Source: Endomychus coccineus
Lineage: Eukaryota; Arthropoda; Insecta; Coleoptera; Endomychidae
Assembly: GCA_958510875.1 (NCBI GenBank)
Contig: OY294067.1
Location: 277,308,742 to 277,372,741 of the forward strand
DNA: 64,000 bases
Reading direction: 5' to 3'
The translations under genes and the position numbers were made by a program. Below are positions 47,256 to 58,916 of this stretch, one piece after another (the first letter of the stretch is position 1; each line of letters begins with the position of its first letter). The notes below the pieces were generated by a model. It searched no databases and had not been told where the DNA came from. It saw nothing but the letters and a program-made list of their open reading frames with translations.

Positions 47256-48616
47256 GTGAGTAAAGGCAAATGGATCATAGACATAGTACACAATAGATGT
47301 CGAAGAGTAAAGTGATTCAGAGGAGGGGTCAAGTCAGATGTTACGTATAATTCAATTTGAAGAAAGTATGATCAATTATTAATATTTCAAAGTGGTGCTG
47401 TAAACATATATTTACTAAAAATAATTGTATTCTTCCGCTTCCCAGTATGACCATGTAGCATCGGTATTTCCACAATCATAACGTGTAGCCAACCAACCAA
47501 TTTAGCCAAAGGAAAGACGCGATCGCACTCATTCACTGAGTCGTCGCATTTACGAACACATCATAATGATTGTGAGTAAATTTTATTAATTGTCCTTTCA
47601 CAAGTAATTGTAACGAAGTGCCCTCGTTACTTATAAATTAATGTACTCCTTTGGTGAAAAAGAAATAACACCGACGAGGCTGAGATTCTAACGCATCAAA
47701 GTTGTGAACATCCTATGTAGAAAAAGTTGAAGCTACTATCAGATAAGAAATTTCTGATTCAATTCACCGCTGACTGCCAGAATCTCAGACCACCTCTGAC
47801 GTTTTATTTCTTTTGGCCCAAAAATCAGTATAAAAGTTACTACGATTCAGATACATTATTACCGACCGTCTAATTAATTCAACTCCGTTAATTTCCGAGA
47901 ATTTATTCTTATTTTTCATTATAAACTTCGTGCGCGCTCTGTAGGATCCACTCATATACTTTGACCAAGTCCGAAGGTAAATATCGTACAACTAACTCCA
48001 GTACTAACTTCACTTACCGAAAACCAAATAAGTTATTATTTGTGTTGAGGAAAAATGAACCACCTGCCTTCAGACTTATTGTATCTAAAACCGAATAATT
48101 TATCATTTGTGTTGAGGAAAAATTAACCACTGGTCGTCTATTGATCTGTACCGAAAACCAAATAATTTATTATTTGTGTTGAAGAATTGACCCGATTATT
48201 AAAGAACTCGAATATTATTATCGAACACGTAAATTTCCACGATTCGAAATAAATAAAGCCACCTTTGGCAACAATGCTCCAGATACTGACTAACTCTTGA
48301 CTTATTTCTGCTAGTTTCTTATTACGGGTCGACGTTCCAAACATACAACACTTGGCATTTGAGTTTTTTTCACCGAAGACCATCTGTTCGAGGTAAACAA
48401 CACTATCACGCGAATAGATATTCTTATTTGAATTATATTCTAACCCTTCTGAAACGTCCGATTGTCTAAATGCTGTAAACTATCTTGACTAGGCCAAATA
48501 CTTGATCTAATTTGTTAACTGGATTTATTTAAATTATTGTTTATTTTAGACTAGGTGTAAATAATTATTTTCTTTTATACAAATGTTTTCTAGAATCACT
48601 CATTTCATTTAATAAA

Positions 48617-48618
<2 letters not shown>
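47256..48618. other. start of the 12.3-kb intron 2 of SVWC gene 3
   Basis: AT-rich. Three tandem 67-bp units start at about 48,017, 48,084 and 48,151, each containing a TTATTATTTGTGTTGA-like core. No coding region seen. Confidence 0.5.

Positions 48619-48650
<32 letters not shown>
48619..48650. repeat. TA microsatellite left of LTR element
   Basis: About 16 TA repeats directly abutting the 3' LTR. The tract continues on the other side of the element at 54,833-54,869, so the element inserted into a TA tract. Confidence 0.85.
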
Positions 48651-48654
<4 letters not shown>

Positions 48655-50221
48655 AACTAAACTCTTACTGAGTTTATTTTTATTTATTGATTATTATTAT
48701 TATTAATGCTTCCGGCTAGCTTTTTATTTTGTTTATTTTGAATAATAATGAACTTTCTCTTTTTTTATATTATTTTATTTTATGGAATTAAACACAATAT
48801 TCTTTGAATGTTAAAAAATTTCTATATTTAAATCTCTATGACTCTATTTATCTCGGGTTTCTAATTTACAATTTTATTTTATGTTCTAAGCATAGAACTA
48901 GCTTTAACCTCAAAACTATTCAATATTAATAGTTGTTTACAAAATTACAAACGACAATCTTTCTTTCAGATTTTCAAATAACACTGCAATGGAAATATAA
49001 TAAACAAACTTACTTTTAGTTTATATCCAAAAGTGTGTTTAACTATGTTGGCAATTTTCAATTTAATTCTTTTATAATTTCGTTGATGATTCACTTTTAC
49101 ACAATACTATGCTTTTTCACAATAATCACAGGTAACTAATTTTGGATTACTTCTTCTTGAGACTCAGGAACTGTTGATAATACTTTGTTTTATCCTTTTA
49201 GATAAAACATGAAACTTTTCGATGCTTTATTTAAATTATTGATGAATGGCAATCGTTGGAAATTTCTTCTTAATTGGAGGTTATTACAGCCTTTTTACTG
49301 GATTCAGATACTTGGATAATCGTTGACTTTATATAAAACTTATTAACTTTGGTTTCTTTGAACCTATCGAAGTTTGGAACACTTTCGTTCAATTGGAGGT
49401 TATTATAGGTTATAAAATTTTGGTGAGTTGCAGTAGTACTTTCAGTCTACAGATGTAATGGCAAACTCCACTTATTTACTTTCAGATTCGTTTTTTATAG
49501 GCCTCCAAAACCGACGCAACTTTATGTCATAAACAACCTATGAGATGCTTTCTTTTCAAATCAAGGATGCCAAGTTAATTGTTGTGAAACTGACACAAGT
49601 CTTCATTGTTACCAGATTGACATTAGGAATTCCTATTGACCAATCAGAATTTAGTATTCTTTACTTTTTGAATTATTTGAGATTTTCAACTTATTTTAAT
49701 TGTTAGTGATTCCTTCTTTTTAAATTAATATTGCCTACATTTTTCCCCACACTTTGGTATAATATAACCTATGATTGGGTTATTATTAATATGATTATTC
49801 CCATATTTATGGTTTTCTTGACAGTTACTTATTCTTAAATCTAATACATATCATATTATATCAATAACATTCTTTTAACATTACATAACTCAAATTTACT
49901 AATCCTAACTTACATCTATAACATTATTCAATGTTTTGTACTATCTCATGATAGTTTTGTAATCATTTTACTTATGATTTATGATTTCGTTACACTGAAC
50001 GTTTCTTCACTTTCACTGAAGTTCTTGTTTATCACATCTTATACTATTACATCGTTGTTTATTATGTTTTACATTGTTAATATTAATATCCTAACTATTA
50101 TTTAGCTTTTATTATTGTTTTTAATTCCATAAAATATTTTTTATTTGATCTTTTCTGATTTTCATAGTTCGGTAAGTTATTATTTTTAAATTTTTATTGT
50201 CTATGAAATGAAATCATAACA
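48651..50221 (-). repeat. 3' LTR
   Basis: 1,571 bp. On the minus strand it begins TGTTATGATTTC and ends TTAATA. It is collinear with 53,262-54,832 and identical apart from one base noticed. Confidence 0.92.
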
Positions 50222-50309
50222 AATTCCCCTAAATCAATTTTAACATTTTAATCACATTAATATTTAAAATTTATTTATCTTTTGATTTTATTTTCATGAA
50301 CTAAATTTA

Positions 50310-50600
50310 TTAATAATTATACTTGTATATTTGATCAATATTAAATATTCCCCTTATCTTTCCGTTTTCAGGATTCATTAATTCATAACTATTTTCAGCA
50401 TTTTCATTCATGACTACATACGGACCTTCAAAAGCAAAACATAATTTTCCACATATATTCTTTTTATTATTAGTTACTCTCATTGCTCTTACTATTACTA
50501 ATTCACCTATTTCAAATTTAATTAACCTTCCTCTTTTTCTCATTTCCCTATTCATATATTTTCTTGCATTTCTTTCTAACCTATTACTTGTAAATAAATT
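50310..50600 (-). pseudogene. integrase C-terminal remnant
   Basis: The minus-strand frame NREMRKRGRLIKFEIGELV followed by AFEGPYVVMNENAENSYEL matches the GPY/F module at the end of Ty3-type integrases. The zinc-binding and DDE catalytic parts are missing. The frame is out of register with the upstream pol frame, which stops at 50,576, so the deletion joined unrelated frames. Confidence 0.75.
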
Positions 50601-51786
50601 CCCTCTTTGATTTTACATTTCTTTTTATCTTTTTCTGATAATTCTGTTTTCCCTTTTCTAATTCTATCTAATGAAATATTTGTTCCTACTTTATATTTGA
50701 ACATTCTATATGCATTTCGAATACCAACAGGTTTATCTTTAAATCTATACACTTTTTCTTTTAAAATAATGCTAGTGTAATCTCTACAACTTTCATGTAA
50801 AGGAATCAACCAGAAACTATGTCTTAAATCAACTTTACTAAAAATTTGTGCCTTTATTATTCTACCAAAAATTGACTCTATATTTTTAGGAGCTTCATAT
50901 TGTGGTACTGACAATCTATTCAATGTTCGAGCATCTAAACATAACCTAATATCACCATTTGACTTTTTTGCTATAACAATAGGGTTTATATATTTTGTTT
51001 TACTTCTTTCTATTATGTCTTGTTCTAGCATTTCACCGATTTTTTTCCTAACATCTTCTATGTACTTGTATGGGATTGGATAGTTCTTGGATTTAAAATT
51101 TTCAATTTCTTTGACTTGGAATTTATGAATATAATTACTAGCTATACGAGTTTCATCAATTATTAAACCTTTATGTTGTGAAATTATTTCTGATATTATT
51201 CCCCTATATTTCTCGGATATTTTCATCTGCGAGATTATTTCATTTAAATTTCTGCTTGAGTCTTTTCTTTCGACCGCATTTATTATATTGCAACCTTCAT
51301 TTGGTCTGTCAATATTTTCATTTTCCCCTTTCCCTATCTTTATAATTTCATCTAACAACTTTATTTCCTTTTCCTCGTAATCTATAATAATTCCATGCTT
51401 TTCTAATTCATCAGTTCCCATAACAATATCCAATTTCATATTCGGCACTACAAATAATTGCATCTCTAGACTTGACTTCCCTATTATAATATGCTCAGTA
51501 ATCATTTTTGATACTTCAGTAATTTTCTTTCCACTAATATTTACTAATTCTACTTTTGGTATTTTCAATTGATTTGTTAATTTTATTTCAGACAATAGTT
51601 CTTCCCTTATTAAAGATAGTTCTGATCCTGTATCACACATAATTTCTACTTCTTTCCCTTTTAAAAAACCTTTTAATTTAATTAAACCTATACTTTCATT
51701 TTCTTCCCTTTGCTGTTCGTAGTCAATGTATTCCCTCTGATGTTCATATAATACATTAACGTGGTATTCGTGCTTTCTTAAAAATC
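50576..51786 (-). CDS. truncated pol: aspartic protease and N-terminal reverse transcriptase
   Basis: The open frame continues upstream of its first methionine (51,640) into the end of gag in the -1 frame. The gag terminator context TTTTTAA (51,778-51,784 on the minus strand) could permit -1 slippage. The retropepsin active site is CDTGSELSLI. The reverse transcriptase starts at NYPIPYKYIEDVRKKIGEML, passes IVIAKKSNGDIRLCLDARTL and FSKVDLRHSFWLIPL, and ends just after the VGIRNAYRMF block, before the YVDD box. The result is protease plus fingers/palm start only. Confidence 0.85.
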
Positions 51787-53169
51787 CTGATTTTGTTGAT
51801 TATTTTGACTTGAAGAGTCTTCCCTTTCCATATTACTTTCTATCCTACTACAGTTTACTTCCCTTTGATTGTTTTCATTTCTACTATTATTTCTATTATT
51901 ATTATTATTTTGACTTCTATTATCCCTATATCTATTTCTATTTTGATTAGTATTATTTCCATTATATCTATTTTCCCTATTATAATAATTTTGGTTTCTA
52001 TTATCTCTATTTCTAAAATTGTTTTGATAATTATTATTTTGGAATCTATTATTATAATTTTGATTTCCCCTGTAATTGTTCCTGTTATCATTATGTCCAT
52101 TTTGTTGCCTAGTTCCTATGTTATTCTTATTATCAATTCTATTTAAGTATGATAGTAGTTGATTCATGTTTTTAATATTTGCAATAGCTATTGCCTCAGA
52201 TATTTGACTTCGATACTGTCTTGAAATGTATAAAACTATCTCTTCCTCTCTCATTTTAGGTTCTAAATATTGCGCTTCATTATATAGGCTAAGTGCATAA
52301 GCACTCATGCTTTTTCTAGTCCCTTCTATATACTTCCTAAAATATAACCTTTCTCGACATTTCGACTGCTCATTTTCACCCCAAAAATTATTTAAAAACT
52401 CATCTATAAACTCATCTAAACTATTTAATTCCCTTTCTTTGCAATTGAACCACAACAAAGGTTCATCAACCAATCGTTCTCTTATTAATTTTTTCATTCT
52501 CTCTATATTCCTTTCATACTGTATTTCATTTTTCAAATCTTTAACAAAAATGCATGGATGTAATAATTTTATGTTTCCATTAAATTTTATTGTATTCTCA
52601 TGACCTACATTTCTGTATTCTATATTCATTCTCTCTTCTGATCTATTCTCAATTCTTTTTATTCTTTCATCTTGTTCATTTATCATTTTTTCCTGATTTT
52701 CTTTCATACTTTGTACATTCACATTCACATTCTCTTCAATATTCCTCCCCATATCATTCATTCTATTTTCCATAATATCTATTTCTTTCTCTACATTATT
52801 AAACTTTCTATTTACAAAGCTATTATATTCTTCTAATTTATTATCTATACTTTCTTCAACATGTTGTCTTATTTCCTTTTTTTCAGTTTCAACTATTCTC
52901 ATAATTTCCTCAGTTCTTTTATCAAATTTATCATTCACTCTCTTAATTTCATCTCTTATATCACTCATACCTTGTTCAATTCTAGCATTAGTTTCATTCT
53001 TACATTGTTCAATTTTTTTATTTGTTTCATTAGCTTTTAAATTTAAACTTTCAAGCAATATCATTATTTGTGATTGACTATCTATTATTGGTGGTCTTTC
53101 TGCACTAATCATTTCACCCTCTTGATCAAATCCTATTAATTCTGGAGTACTTTGTCTATCTCCTTCCAT
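51778..53169 (-). CDS. Gag-like structural protein
   Basis: 463 codons, intact, starting at ATG 53,169. Residues about 40-200 form a long charged coiled-coil region (repeated NxRIEQ and EEIMRIVE-type heptads). Residues about 205-345 resemble a retrotransposon gag domain (WFNCKERELNSLDEFIDEFL, then YLEPKMREEEI). The C-terminus is extremely asparagine/arginine-rich with no CCHC knuckle, so RNA binding would rest on basic residues. The intact frame agrees with recent insertion. Confidence 0.85.
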   Translation of the reverse strand: MEGDRQSTPELIGFDQEGEMISAERPPIIDSQSQIMILLESLNLKANETNKKIEQCKNETNARIEQGMSDIRDEIKRVNDKFDKRTEEIMRIVETEKKEIRQHVEESIDNKLEEYNSFVNRKFNNVEKEIDIMENRMNDMGRNIEENVNVNVQSMKENQEKMINEQDERIKRIENRSEERMNIEYRNVGHENTIKFNGNIKLLHPCIFVKDLKNEIQYERNIERMKKLIRERLVDEPLLWFNCKERELNSLDEFIDEFLNNFWGENEQSKCRERLYFRKYIEGTRKSMSAYALSLYNEAQYLEPKMREEEIVLYISRQYRSQISEAIAIANIKNMNQLLSYLNRIDNKNNIGTRQQNGHNDNRNNYRGNQNYNNRFQNNNYQNNFRNRDNRNQNYYNRENRYNGNNTNQNRNRYRDNRSQNNNNNRNNSRNENNQREVNCSRIESNMEREDSSSQNNQQNQDF

Positions 53170-53261
53170 TTTTACTTTCTTATTAATTAATCTAGTTCTT
53201 TAAATTCTTTTGATACGCGGTTCTATTCCTTTTTTCAAATGGCCCCACGTTGGGCGCCAAT

Positions 53262-54828
53262 TATTAACTAAACTCTTACTGAGTTTATTTTTATTTATTG
53301 ATTATTATTATTATTAATGCTTCCGGCTAGCTTTTTATTTTGTTTATTTTGAATAATAATGAACTTTCTCTTTTTTTATATTATTTTATTTTATGGAATT
53401 AAACACAATATTCTTTGAATGTTAAAAAATTTCTATATTTAAATCTCTATGACTCTATTTATCTCGGGTTTCTAATTTACAATTTTATTTTATGTTCTAA
53501 GCATAGAACTAGCTTTAACCTCAAAACTATTCAATATTAATAGTTGTTTACAAAATTACAAACGACAATCTTTCTTTCAGATTTTCAAATAACACTGCAA
53601 TGGAAATATAATAAACAAACTTACTTTTAGTTTATATCCAAAAGTGTGTTTAACTATGTTGGCAATTTTCAATTTAATTCTTTTATAATTTCGTTGATGA
53701 TTCACTTTTACACAATACTATGCTTTTTCACAATAATCACAGGTAACTAATTTTGGATTACTTCTTCTTGAGACTCAGGAACTGTTGATAATACTTTGTT
53801 TTATCCTTTTAGATAAAACATGAAACTTTTCGATGCTTTATTTAAATTATTGATGAATGGCAATCGTTGGAAATTTCTTCTTAATTGGAGGTTATTACAG
53901 CCTTTTTACTGGATTCAGATACTTGGATAATCGTTGACTTTATATAAAACTTATTAACTTTGGTTTCTTTGAACCTATCGAAGTTTGGAACACTTTCGTT
54001 CAATTGGAGGTTATTATAGGTTATAAAATTTTGGTGAGTTGCAGTAGTACTTTCAGTCTACAGATGTAATGGCAAACTCCACTTATTTACTTTCAGATTC
54101 GTTTTTTATAGGCCTCCAAAACCGACGCAACTTTATGTCATAAACAACCTATGAGATGCTTTCTTTTCAAATCAAGGATGCCAAGTTAATTGTTGTGAAA
54201 CTGACACAAGTCTTCATTGTTACCAGATTGACATTAGGAATTCCTATTGACCAATCAGAATTTAGTATTCTTTACTTTTTGAATTATTTGAGATTTTCAA
54301 CTTATTTTAATTGTTAGTGATTCCTTCTTTTTAAATTAATATTGCCTACATTTTTCCCCACACTTTGGTATAATATAACCTATGATTGGGTTATTATTAA
54401 TATGATTATTCCCATATTTATGGTTTTCTTGACAGTTACTTATTCTTAAATCTAATACATATCATATTATATCAATAACATTCTTTTAACATTACATAAC
54501 TCAAATTTACTAATCCTAACTTACATCTATAACATTATTCAATGTTTTGTACTATCTCATGATAGTTTTGTAATCATTTTACTTATGATTTATGATTTCG
54601 TTACAGTGAACGTTTCTTCACTTTCACTGAAGTTCTTGTTTATCACATCTTATACTATTACATCGTTGTTTATTATGTTTTACATTGTTAATATTAATAT
54701 CCTAACTATTATTTAGCTTTTATTATTGTTTTTAATTCCATAAAATATTTTTTATTTGATCTTTTCTGATTTTCATAGTTCGGTAAGTTATTATTTTTAA
54801 ATTTTTATTGTCTATGAAATGAAATCAT

Positions 54829-54832
<4 letters not shown>
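53262..54832 (-). repeat. 5' LTR
   Basis: 1,571 bp. The primer-binding site occupies about 53,240-53,260 at its internal edge, and the outer edge abuts the TA tract at 54,833. Confidence 0.92.

Positions 54833-54869
<37 letters not shown>
54833..54869. repeat. TA microsatellite between LTR element and tRNA array
   Basis: About 17 TA repeats, the continuation of the tract at 48,619-48,650. A similar tract closes the other end of the tRNA array at 59,084-59,146. Confidence 0.85.
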
Positions 54870-54872
<3 letters not shown>

Positions 54873-55010
54873 AAGTTTTAAAGTTTCTTTGCCTAATTGG
54901 CCACTATCGTGTATGTAACTTAAGAGATATAGAATTAAATTTTCTGAATTATGAAGATAACTTAGATAATTTAACATAGGATTATAAAGATGAATAAACG
55001 TAAAAGATTG

Positions 55011-55083
55011 AACCATAGGCGGGATTCGAACCCACATTTCTGGATTTCTAGTCCAGGGTGTTAACCAATTACACCACTTCGGT
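55011..55083 (-). tRNA. tRNA-like gene, anticodon AGA, copy 1
   Basis: 73 nt cloverleaf: acceptor ACCGAAG/CTATGGT (one A-A mismatch, one G-U pair), D stem GTGT/ACAC, anticodon stem CTGGA/TCCAG with 7-nt loop CTAGAAA (T33, anticodon AGA), 4-nt variable loop, and T stem GTGGG/CCCGC with loop TTCGAAT. The A box TGGTGTAATTGG and B box GGTTCGAATCC are perfect. A TTTT terminator follows within about 10 nt. The anticodon reads serine codons, but the short variable loop is wrong for tRNA-Ser; the D and anticodon arms most resemble tRNA-Gln. Functionality is unproven. Confidence 0.8.
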
Positions 55084-55484
55084 CCTGTTAGATTTTTATA
55101 TTTTTGTAAATATAAACCTCTGAAAGGATAGTAGATCATTGATGAACACAATGCGATTCGATGCCCTACCATAGATCAACTATTCACGCACATTCATCTG
55201 AAGTTCAGTCGTTTTTTGAAGTAAGGATTGTAGGTTAGTACTGCTATGGTTGGCAGTTACTTGACAGTTCTTATTCAAATGACAGCATCCCGGTTCTTAT
55301 ATATTTCAATAGAACTGACTGAGAATTGTTCTGGTTAATTATAAACAAGTTTTAAAGTTTCTTTGCCTAATTGGCCACTATCGTGTATGTAACTTAAGAG
55401 ATATAGAATTAAATTTTCTGAATTATGAAGATAACTTAGATAATTTAACATAGGATTATAAAGATGAATAAACGTAAAAGATTG

Positions 55485-55557
55485 AACCATAGGCGGGATT
55501 CGAACCCACATTTCTGGATTTCTAGTCCAGGGTGTTAACCAATTACACCACTTCGGT
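55485..55557 (-). tRNA. tRNA-like gene, anticodon AGA, copy 2
   Basis: Matches the copy at 55,011-55,083 exactly as far as can be seen, 474 bp further along the minus-strand array. Pol III boxes and T-run retained. Confidence 0.8.
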
Positions 55558-55958
55558 CCTGTTAGATTTTTATATTTTTGTAAATATAAACCTCTGAAAG
55601 GATAGTAGATCATTGATGAACACAATGCGATTCGATGCCCTACCATAGATCAACTATTCACGCACATTCATCTGAAGTTCAGTCGTTTTTTGAAGTAAGG
55701 ATTGTAGGTTAGTACTGCTATGGTTGGCAGTTACTTGACAGTTCTTATTCAAATGACAGCATCCCGGTTCTTATATATTTCAATAGAACTGACTGAGAAT
55801 TGTTCTGGTTAATTATAAACAAGTTTTAAAGTTTCTTTGCCTAATTGGCCACTATCGTGTATGTAACTTAAGAGATATAGAATTAAATTTTCTGAATTAT
55901 GAAGATAACTTAGATAATTTAACATAGGATTATAAAGATGAATAAACGTAAAAGATTG

Positions 55959-56031
55959 AACCATAGGCGGGATTCGAACCCACATTTCTGGATTTCTAGT
56001 CCAGGGTGTTAACCAATTACACCACTTCGGT
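55959..56031 (-). tRNA. tRNA-like gene, anticodon AGA, copy 3
   Basis: Third complete minus-strand copy, same sequence and spacing (474 bp). Confidence 0.8.
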
Positions 56032-56432
56032 CCTGTTAGATTTTTATATTTTTGTAAATATAAACCTCTGAAAGGATAGTAGATCATTGATGAACACAAT
56101 GCGATTCGATGCCCTACCATAGATCAACTATTCACGCACATTCATCTGAAGTTCAGTCGTTTTTTGAAGTAAGGATTGTAGGTTAGTACTGCTATGGTTG
56201 GCAGTTACTTGACAGTTCTTATTCAAATGACAGCATCCCGGTTCTTATATATTTCAATAGAACTGACTGAGAATTGTTCTGGTTAATTATAAACAAGTTT
56301 TAAAGTTTCTTTGCCTAATTGGCCACTATCGTGTATGTAACTTAAGAGATATAGAATTAAATTTTCTGAATTATGAAGATAACTTAGATAATTTAACATA
56401 GGATTATAAAGATGAATAAACGTAAAAGATTG

Positions 56433-56505
56433 AACCATAGGCGGGATTCGAACCCACATTTCTGGATTTCTAGTCCAGGGTGTTAACCAATTACACCACT
56501 TCGGT
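56433..56505 (-). tRNA. tRNA-like gene, anticodon AGA, copy 4
   Basis: Fourth and last complete minus-strand copy before the inversion point. Confidence 0.8.
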
Positions 56506-56906
56506 CCTGTTAGATTTTTATATTTTTGTAAATATAAACCTCTGAAAGGATAGTAGATCATTGATGAACACAATGCGATTCGATGCCCTACCATAGATCA
56601 ACTATTCACGCACATTCATCTGAAGTTCAGTCGTTTTTTGAAGTAAGGATTGTAGGTTAGTACTGCTATGGTTGGCAGTTACTTGACAGTTCTTATTCAA
56701 ATGACAGCATCCCGGTTCTTATATATTTCAATAGAACTGACTGAGAATTGTTCTGGTTAATTATAAACAAGTTTTAAAGTTTCTTTGCCTAATTGGCCAC
56801 TATCGTGTATGTAACTTAAGAGATATAGAATTAAATTTTCTGAATTATGAAGATAACTTAGATAATTTAACATAGGATTATAAAGATGAATAAACGTAAA
56901 AGATTG

Positions 56907-56965
56907 AACCATAGGCGGGATTCGAACCCACATTTCTGGATTTCTAGTCCAGGGTGTTAACCAAT
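56907..56965 (-). pseudogene. tRNA-like gene truncated at the inversion junction
   Basis: Keeps the 3' acceptor strand, T arm, anticodon arm and part of the D loop, then breaks after CCAAT and continues directly into the 5' flank of the plus-strand unit (ATGATCTACTATCC). The 5' acceptor strand and most of the A box are lost. The join shares CAAT/AAT, suggesting microhomology. Confidence 0.9.
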
Positions 56966-57019
56966 GATCTACTATCCTTTCAGAGGTTTATATTTACAAA
57001 AATATAAAAATCTAACAGG

Positions 57020-57092
57020 ACCGAAGTGGTGTAATTGGTTAACACCCTGGACTAGAAATCCAGAAATGTGGGTTCGAATCCCGCCTATGGTT
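57020..57092 (+). tRNA. tRNA-like gene, anticodon AGA, copy 5
   Basis: First plus-strand copy, complete, with the A and B boxes and a TTTT run at about 57,097. It is only about 55 bp from the inversion junction, so its upstream flank is shorter than in the other copies. Confidence 0.8.
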
Positions 57093-57493
57093 CAATCTTT
57101 TACGTTTATTCATCTTTATAATCCTATGTTAAATTATCTAAGTTATCTTCATAATTCAGAAAATTTAATTCTATATCTCTTAAGTTACATACACGATAGT
57201 GGCCAATTAGGCAAAGAAACTTTAAAACTTGTTTATAATTAACCAGAACAATTCTCAGTCAGTTCTATTGAAATATATAAAAACCGGGATGCTGTCATTT
57301 GAATAAGAACTGTCAAGTAACTGCCAACCATAGCAGTACTAACCTACAATCCTTACTTCAAAAAACGACTGAACTTCAGATGAATGTGCGTGAATAGTTG
57401 ATCTATGGTAGGGCATCGAATCGCATTGTGTTCATCAATGATCTACTATCCTTTCAGAGGTTTATATTTACAAAAATATAAAAATCTAACAGG

Positions 57494-57566
57494 ACCGAAG
57501 TGGTGTAATTGGTTAACACCCTGGACTAGAAATCCAGAAATGTGGGTTCGAATCCCGCCTATGGTT
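57494..57566 (+). tRNA. tRNA-like gene, anticodon AGA, copy 6
   Basis: Complete plus-strand copy, 474 bp after copy 5. Confidence 0.8.
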
Positions 57567-57967
57567 CAATCTTTTACGTTTATTCATCTTTATAATCCTA
57601 TGTTAAATTATCTAAGTTATCTTCATAATTCAGAAAATTTAATTCTATATCTCTTAAGTTACATACACGATAGTGGCCAATTAGGCAAAGAAACTTTAAA
57701 ACTTGTTTATAATTAACCAGAACAATTCTCAGTCAGTTCTATTGAAATATATAAGAACCGGGATGCTGTCATTTGAATAAGAACTGTCAAGTAACTGCCA
57801 ACCATAGCAGTACTAACCTACAATCCTTACTTCAAAAAACGACTGAACTTCAGATGAATGTGCGTGAATAGTTGATCTATGGTAGGGCATCGAATCGCAT
57901 TGTGTTCATCAATGATCTACTATCCTTTCAGAGGTTTATATTTACAAAAATATAAAAATCTAACAGG

Positions 57968-58040
57968 ACCGAAGTGGTGTAATTGGTTAACACCCTGGAC
58001 TAGAAATCCAGAAATGTGGGTTCGAATCCCGCCTATGGTT
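57968..58040 (+). tRNA. tRNA-like gene, anticodon AGA, copy 7
   Basis: Complete plus-strand copy, 474 bp after copy 6. Confidence 0.8.
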
Positions 58041-58442
58041 CAATCTTTTACGTTTATTCATCTTTATAATCCTATGTTAAATTATCTAAGTTATCTTCAT
58101 AATTCAGAAAATTTAATTCTATATCTCTTAAGTTACATACACGATAGTGGCCAATTAGGCAAAGAAACTTTAAAACTTGTTTATAATTAACCAGAACAAT
58201 TCTCAGTCAGTTCTATTGAAATATATAAGAACCGGGATGCTGTCATTTGAATAAGAACTGTCAAGTAACTGCCAACCATAGCAGTACTAACCTACAATCC
58301 TTACTTCAAAAAAACGACTGAACTTCAGATGAATGTGCGTGAATAGTTGATCTATGGTAGGGCATCGAATCGCATTGTGTTCATCAATGATCTACTATCC
58401 TTTCAGAGGTTTATATTTACAAAAATATAAAAATCTAACAGG

Positions 58443-58515
58443 ACCGAAGTGGTGTAATTGGTTAACACCCTGGACTAGAAATCCAGAAATGTGGGTTCGA
58501 ATCCCGCCTATGGTT
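58443..58515 (+). tRNA. tRNA-like gene, anticodon AGA, copy 8
   Basis: Complete plus-strand copy, 475 bp after copy 7 because of one extra A in a homopolymer of the spacer. Confidence 0.8.
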
Positions 58516-58916
58516 CAATCTTTTACGTTTATTCATCTTTATAATCCTATGTTAAATTATCTAAGTTATCTTCATAATTCAGAAAATTTAATTCTATATC
58601 TCTTAAGTTACATACACGATAGTGGCCAATTAGGCAAAGAAACTTTAAAACTTGTTTATAATTAACCAGAACAATTCTCAGTCAGTTCTATTGAAATATA
58701 TAAGAACCGGGATGCTGTCATTTGAATAAGAACTGTCAAGTAACTGCCAACCATAGCAGTACTAACCTACAATCCTTACTTCAAAAAACGACTGAACTTC
58801 AGATGAATGTGCGTGAATAGTTGATCTATGGTAGGGCATCGAATCGCATTGTGTTCATCAATGATCTACTATCCTTTCAGAGGTTTATATTTACAAAAAT
58901 ATAAAAATCTAACAGG

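Larger units (their letters stand above)
48651..54832 (-). mobile_element. young Ty3-like LTR retrotransposon, internally deleted
   Basis: Two 1,571-bp LTRs (48,651-50,221 and 53,262-54,832) appear nearly identical; only one difference was noticed by eye (C at about 49,992 against G at the matching base near 54,606). Read on the minus strand, a primer-binding site TGGCGCCCAACGTGGGGCC follows the 5' LTR directly, then gag (53,169-51,778), then protease and a truncated reverse transcriptase, then only the C-terminal part of integrase, then a purine stretch AGGGGAATT before the 3' LTR. RNase H, the YVDD part of the reverse transcriptase and the integrase core are missing. The internal region is just 3.0 kb. 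The element is therefore recent but non-autonomous. Confidence 0.93.

Noticed and set aside
51855..52146. Open frames of about 80-93 codons on both strands opposite or overlapping gag, rich in isoleucine
   Set aside because: They are shadows of the asparagine-rich tail of the Gag frame.
48651..54832. Envelope-like gene (errantivirus) in the LTR element
   Set aside because: No open frame exists between the integrase remnant and the 3' LTR, and no membrane protein is encoded.
55011..55083. tRNA-Arg(TCT) on the opposite strand, since the anticodon arm reads TTTCTAG there
   Set aside because: The opposite strand lacks a correctly placed T arm and B box. Only the called strand has both Pol III boxes in order and the T-run.
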